A DNA stretch of 64,000 nt from Marilutibacter spongiae (GTDB lineage: Bacteria > Pseudomonadota > Gammaproteobacteria > Xanthomonadales > Xanthomonadaceae). The notes beneath the pieces were generated by a model. It searched no databases and was not told where the DNA came from. It saw only the letters and a list, made by a program, of their open reading frames with translations. The position numbers and the translations under genes are program-made. Each line of letters begins with the position of its first letter. The stretch's first letter is position 1. Shown here in pieces: positions 60,450 to 64,000 of the stretch. Location: positions 1-64,000 of the forward strand of contig NZ_JACHTF010000020.1 in the NCBI RefSeq assembly GCF_014145325.1, written 5' to 3'.

Positions 60450-62546
60450 ATGTCATCGAAGAACCATGCAGGCTCCAACCGCCCACGGAACATGAAGTGG
60501 ACGGCGCTTGCGATCGCGACAGCGATCGTGGTGGCGCCGGCCGCCTACTCCGGCGCGAAACTCGAGAGCTTCAAGCGCCCCGTCGCCGCGACCAGCGCCA
60601 AGGCCGCCAGCCAGGTCCGGACGGACCGCTTCATCGTCACCTACCGCAATGCCCCGGGGGCCCGCGCCTCGGCCGCCTCGCGCAACCAGGGCCTGGCCAC
60701 CGCGGCGCGTGACGCCGGCATCGGCATCCGCCCGATGCGCACGCTGAACAACGGCGCGGCGGTCATCAGGACCGACCGCAAGCTCGACCGCGCCGCCAGC
60801 AAGGCGCTGGCCATCGCGTTGATGAAGGACCCCAACGTCCTCAACGTCGAGCCCGACCGCCTGCTGACGCGGCAGTTCGTGCCCAATGACCCGGGCTACG
60901 CGCAGCAATGGCATTACCAGGCCGGCACCGGCGGCATCGACGCCGAGGCGGCATGGGACACGACCACCGGCGAAGGCGTCGTGGTCGCCGTGCTCGACAC
61001 CGGCAGCACGCCGCACGCGGACCTGCTGGCCAACCTCATCCCGGGCTACGACTTCATCGACGATCCGGACGTGTCCGTCGATGGCGATGGCCGCGACGCC
61101 GACGCCAACGATCCGGGCGACTGGCACGACGGCGAATGCAACATCTTCGGCATCCCCGAGGACAGCAGCTGGCACGGCACCCACGTGGCCGGCACGATCG
61201 CCGCGGTCACCGACAACGGCGTCGGCGTGGCCGGCGTCGCGCATGGCGCCAAGGTCCAGCCGGTGCGCGTGCTGGGCAAGTGCGGCGGCTACATCTCCGA
61301 CATCGCCGACGCGATCGTCTGGGCATCGGGCGGCAGCGTCGCCGGCGTGCCGGACAACACCACCCCTGCCGAGGTCATCAACCTGAGCCTGGGCGGTGGC
61401 GGCAGCTGCTCGGCGGTGATGCAGGACGCCATCGACGGCGCGGTCAGCCGGGGCACCACCGTGGTCGTGGCGGCCGGCAACAGCAGCTCGGACGTGTCGG
61501 GCTTCACCCCGGCCAACTGCGACAACGTGGTCTCGGTGGCCGCCACCGGCCCGGCCTACGCGTTCGCGGTGGACTACTCCAACTTTGGCGAAGGCATCGA
61601 CGTCGCCGCCCCGGGCGGCAGCGGCGTGGCCCCGGCCGAGGACAACGTGCTGTCGACGCTCAACCTGGGCGCGCAGGGCCAGGAGGGCGACGGCTACGCG
61701 TGGTACGCGGGCACCTCGATGGCGGCACCGCACGTGGCCGGCACGGTCGCGCTGATGCAGTCGGTCGCGGCCAAGACGCCGGCCGAGGTCGAGGAGATCC
61801 TGGTCAACACCGCGTACGCGGCCAACGGCTTCCCGGACGGCTGCAGCTTCAGCAAGCCCTGCGGCTCGGGCGTGATCAACGCGCGCTACGCGGTCGCGGT
61901 CGCCTCCGGGGCCGAACCGCTGCCGGAGGCGCCGCCGGAGCCGCCGCCGCCGCCGCCGGCCACCGAACTCGAGAACGGCGTCACCGTCACCGACATTGAG
62001 GTCGGGGCCGATGGCACCGTCCGCTACCAGCTGTCCGTGCCCAACGGGGCGTCCAACCTGCTGTTCGCGATGTATGGCGGCGAGGGGGACGCGGACATCT
62101 ATGTGCGTCATGGCGCCGAACCGACCGATACCGCGTACGACTGCCGTCCGTTCTCCTTCGGCAACGACGAGACCTGCTTCTTCCCGACGCCGGAAAGCGG
62201 CATCTGGTATGTGACCATCAAGGGCTACACGGACTCGAGCGGCATCTCGCTGTACCCGAGCTTCGTCGACCCGGGTTGGCCGCGGGCGCTGGCCGCCGAG
62301 GCCGAACAGCTCAACAACCACCGCACCCGGGTCAACCTGAGCTGGGACGAGGGCGCGAAGTTCGTCGACCTGTACCGCAACGGCGCGATCCTCAAGACCG
62401 TGCGCAACAAGAAGCACAGCACCACCGACACCTTCCGGATCATCGGAAGCGGAACGATGAGCTACAAGGTGTGCAACAACGGCACCCTGGAGTGCTCGGA
62501 CGAAGTCTCCATCGACTACGCCTCGCAGAAGCGTCGCAGCCGCTGA
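60450..62546 (+). CDS. Secreted subtilisin-like (S8) serine protease with PPC domain
   Basis: 698 aa. A signal peptide lies at about residues 15-35, followed by an I9-like propeptide ([17 protein letters not shown]). The catalytic triad is Asp in [12 protein letters not shown], His in HGTHVAGT and Ser in [11 protein letters not shown], with the oxyanion Asn in AAGNSSSD. A Pro-rich linker (PPEPPPPPP, about residue 490) leads to a PPC domain ([29 protein letters not shown]) and a FN3-like end. Such proteases are abundant extracellular enzymes in Lysobacter and Xanthomonas; the propeptide and PPC domain are usually removed. Six or more Cys suggest disulfides. Confidence 0.93.
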   Translation: MSSKNHAGSNRPRNMKWTALAIATAIVVAPAAYSGAKLESFKRPVAATSAKAASQVRTDRFIVTYRNAPGARASAASRNQGLATAARDAGIGIRPMRTLNNGAAVIRTDRKLDRAASKALAIALMKDPNVLNVEPDRLLTRQFVPNDPGYAQQWHYQAGTGGIDAEAAWDTTTGEGVVVAVLDTGSTPHADLLANLIPGYDFIDDPDVSVDGDGRDADANDPGDWHDGECNIFGIPEDSSWHGTHVAGTIAAVTDNGVGVAGVAHGAKVQPVRVLGKCGGYISDIADAIVWASGGSVAGVPDNTTPAEVINLSLGGGGSCSAVMQDAIDGAVSRGTTVVVAAGNSSSDVSGFTPANCDNVVSVAATGPAYAFAVDYSNFGEGIDVAAPGGSGVAPAEDNVLSTLNLGAQGQEGDGYAWYAGTSMAAPHVAGTVALMQSVAAKTPAEVEEILVNTAYAANGFPDGCSFSKPCGSGVINARYAVAVASGAEPLPEAPPEPPPPPPATELENGVTVTDIEVGADGTVRYQLSVPNGASNLLFAMYGGEGDADIYVRHGAEPTDTAYDCRPFSFGNDETCFFPTPESGIWYVTIKGYTDSSGISLYPSFVDPGWPRALAAEAEQLNNHRTRVNLSWDEGAKFVDLYRNGAILKTVRNKKHSTTDTFRIIGSGTMSYKVCNNGTLECSDEVSIDYASQKRRSR

Positions 62547-62585
62547 AGCCTTCACCTGCAACACGGCGTCCCAGGACGCCAGGAC

Positions 62586-62605
62586 GGGGGCCCGCAAGGG
62601 CCCCC
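62586..62605. terminator. GC-rich hairpin between protease and lipoprotein genes
   Basis: A perfect 8-bp inverted repeat (GGGGGCCC/GGGCCCCC) with a GCAA loop, forty bases after the protease stop. No T-run follows, so it may protect the mRNA end or slow transcription rather than be a classical terminator. Confidence 0.5.
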
Positions 62606-62666
62606 GCTCCATCCGGGGATGCAGGCCCCGGTCACCGACACCCGAGCTTCCCCCCAGGAGTAGCGC

Positions 62667-63608
62667 ATGCCCCAACGTTTCCCCCTTCGTCCCCGACGCT
62701 TGCCCCCACGGCTCGGCTGGGTCCCGTTCCTGCTGCTGGCGACCCTGGCCTTCGCCGGGTGCGACCGGGGCGCGGCGCCGGACGCCGGCGCGCCCGCCCA
62801 GGCGACCACGCCCGCGGCCGAAGAGGACGTGGACGACGCCGTCGCGTCGGCGCTGCCACCGCCCTCAACCCAACGCGCATCGAGCCTGAACATCACCAAC
62901 AACAGCGGCGCGATCCGCTACGATGGCCGCATCGACAGCGCTTCGCACCGCGATGCAATCGACCGTGCCTTCGCCGACATCTTCCCGGCCGGGCAAGCCA
63001 GCGGCAGTGTCGCGGTCGACCCCGATGCCAGCCCGCCGGACTGGATCGACGGCCTGGAGGGCTTCCTGGCCGGTTTCAACGTCAGCGGTACCGGCTTGCG
63101 CTTCGACGGCAACCGGATCGAGCTGACCGGCAAGGTCGACCCCGACACCCGCGCGCGCCTGACCGATGCCGCCCGCGAACACTTCCCGGACGCCGAGTTG
63201 GGCGGGCTCTTCATCGGCGCAGAGGACGATCCCGCCCTGGCGGCGCTGGCCGCGCTCGGCCCCGATGCCAGCGTGTCCGAGCTCGAGAGCAGCCTCAACG
63301 GCATGACGGTGGCCTTCGAACCCGACAGCGCAAAGCTCTCGGCCTCCAGCCTGGCCGTGCTGGCCCAGGCCGGCCAGACCATCGCCGCCATGCCGCGCGA
63401 CCGCCGGGTCGAGATCGTCGGCAACGCCAGCGCCAGCGACGACCCCGCCTTCGACGAGCGCCTGGCCCTGCAGCGCGCCGAGGCGGTCAAGGTGCAGTTG
63501 ATCGTCAACGGCGTGGGCCCCGGCCAGATCCGGACCTCGGCCCATCCGGGGCAGGCCGGGGACGGCCCGGCAGCGGCCGACAGCGTCGGCTTCCGCGTCG
63601 CCGACTGA
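62667..63608 (+). CDS. OmpA-like lipoprotein
   Basis: 313 aa. Lipobox LAFAGC with the acylated Cys near residue 32 after an Arg/Pro-rich start. The middle ([24 protein letters not shown]) is BON-like. The C-terminus [58 protein letters not shown] is an OmpA/MotB peptidoglycan-binding domain, though the usual NxxLSxxRA motif reads DERLALQRA. It would anchor the outer membrane to the wall. Located between a secreted protease and uvrA. Confidence 0.75.
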   Translation: MPQRFPLRPRRLPPRLGWVPFLLLATLAFAGCDRGAAPDAGAPAQATTPAAEEDVDDAVASALPPPSTQRASSLNITNNSGAIRYDGRIDSASHRDAIDRAFADIFPAGQASGSVAVDPDASPPDWIDGLEGFLAGFNVSGTGLRFDGNRIELTGKVDPDTRARLTDAAREHFPDAELGGLFIGAEDDPALAALAALGPDASVSELESSLNGMTVAFEPDSAKLSASSLAVLAQAGQTIAAMPRDRRVEIVGNASASDDPAFDERLALQRAEAVKVQLIVNGVGPGQIRTSAHPGQAGDGPAAADSVGFRVAD

Positions 63609-63838
63609 ATCCATCGGCACCGCCCCTCGGTCCCGGCGCCCTGCCTGAACGCAAGGCGCCGGCGCGGACCCGCGGGGCCCGCCCGGTTTGTTCGTGGGGA
63701 TTTGCCCCCATATCGGTCTACCGATACGCTCGTCTGTTCGCCGCCGCATCGCCTGGCGCGCGCGCCCCGTCCCGGGGGGGCGTGCAGGCGTCGCGGTCGA
63801 CGGGTACCCCCACGACCATTGCAGGCCCCCACCCACGC

Positions 63839-64000
63839 ATGGATACCATCCGCATCCGCGGTGCGCGGACGCACAACCTCAAGAACATCGACCTCGACCT
63901 GCCGCGCGACAAGCTGATCGTGATCACCGGCCTGTCGGGCTCGGGCAAGTCTTCGTTGGCGTTCGACACCATCTACGCCGAAGGCCAGCGCCGCTACGTC
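63839..64000 (+). CDS. uvrA: UvrABC excinuclease subunit A (5' end only)
   Basis: The first 54 codons are present: [19 protein letters not shown], then [12 protein letters not shown] and the Walker [20 protein letters not shown] and RRYV, the invariant start of UvrA. It recognises DNA damage in nucleotide excision repair. The gene continues past the window. Confidence 0.97.
   Translation, partial: MDTIRIRGARTHNLKNIDLDLPRDKLIVITGLSGSGKSSLAFDTIYAEGQRRYV

Overview
The window is high-GC DNA from a gammaproteobacterium, most likely a member of the Lysobacteraceae/Xanthomonadaceae (Lysobacter/Luteimonas-like). This is inferred from the housekeeping proteins, the gene orders ispH-lspA-ileS-ribF-murJ/rpsT and obgE-rpmA-rplU, and an intergenic repeat typical of that family. 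The genus cannot be fixed from the window alone.

Layout. 1-1545: chromosomal left flank with the tail of an IS3-type transposase, a secreted alpha/beta hydrolase, a GNAT acetyltransferase and a terminator. 1586-6985: a 5.4 kb integrative element, satellite-like, with all genes on the minus strand: lipoprotein, HGGxSTGPRT-type zinc protein, a putative replication protein flanked by iteron-like palindromes, a zinc-finger protein, AlpA regulator and a P4-type integrase. 6986-50030: a complete-looking 43 kb lambdoid siphovirus prophage. 50013-50088: tRNA-Thr(CGT), whose 3' end is the attachment site. 50205-64000: chromosomal right flank with ispH, lspA, ileS, ribF, murJ, rpsT, obgE, rpmA, rplU, a subtilisin-like protease, an OmpA-like lipoprotein and the start of uvrA.

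The tRNA 3' end occurs three times (1586, 6986, 50011). The small element and the prophage are therefore integrated in tandem at one site, although their integrases come from different families.

Prophage organisation. Integrase sits at the left end and a small excisionase-like protein at the right end, so they are neighbours in the excised circle. A cargo block (8227-14612) holds a GHKL ATPase fused to a PD-(D/E)XK nuclease, next to a C5 cytosine methyltransferase (a MutL/MORC-type restriction-modification system); an SRAP-domain protein with a long insertion; a HEPN-like protein; and three unknowns. Late genes run leftwards from 36494 to 14766: packaging, capsid, a lysis cassette placed inside the morphogenesis genes, head-tail joining, tail tube, a tail-assembly chaperone with a -1 frameshift site, tape measure, tip and fibre. 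A VirE/VapE-type helicase and a DnaG-type primase (36899-39327) are followed by a cluster of GGTTGGG repeats. The immunity region (41416-42415) holds a Cro-like protein and a LexA-like CI repressor. Related palindromes cover the leftward promoter and a second promoter of a rightward operon of about 18 small genes, including a ParB-like protein with a histone-like tail and an HNH endonuclease.

CI, induced by the SOS response, would hold down both operons through the shared operators. The cargo block would supply immunity or DNA-repair functions to the lysogen.
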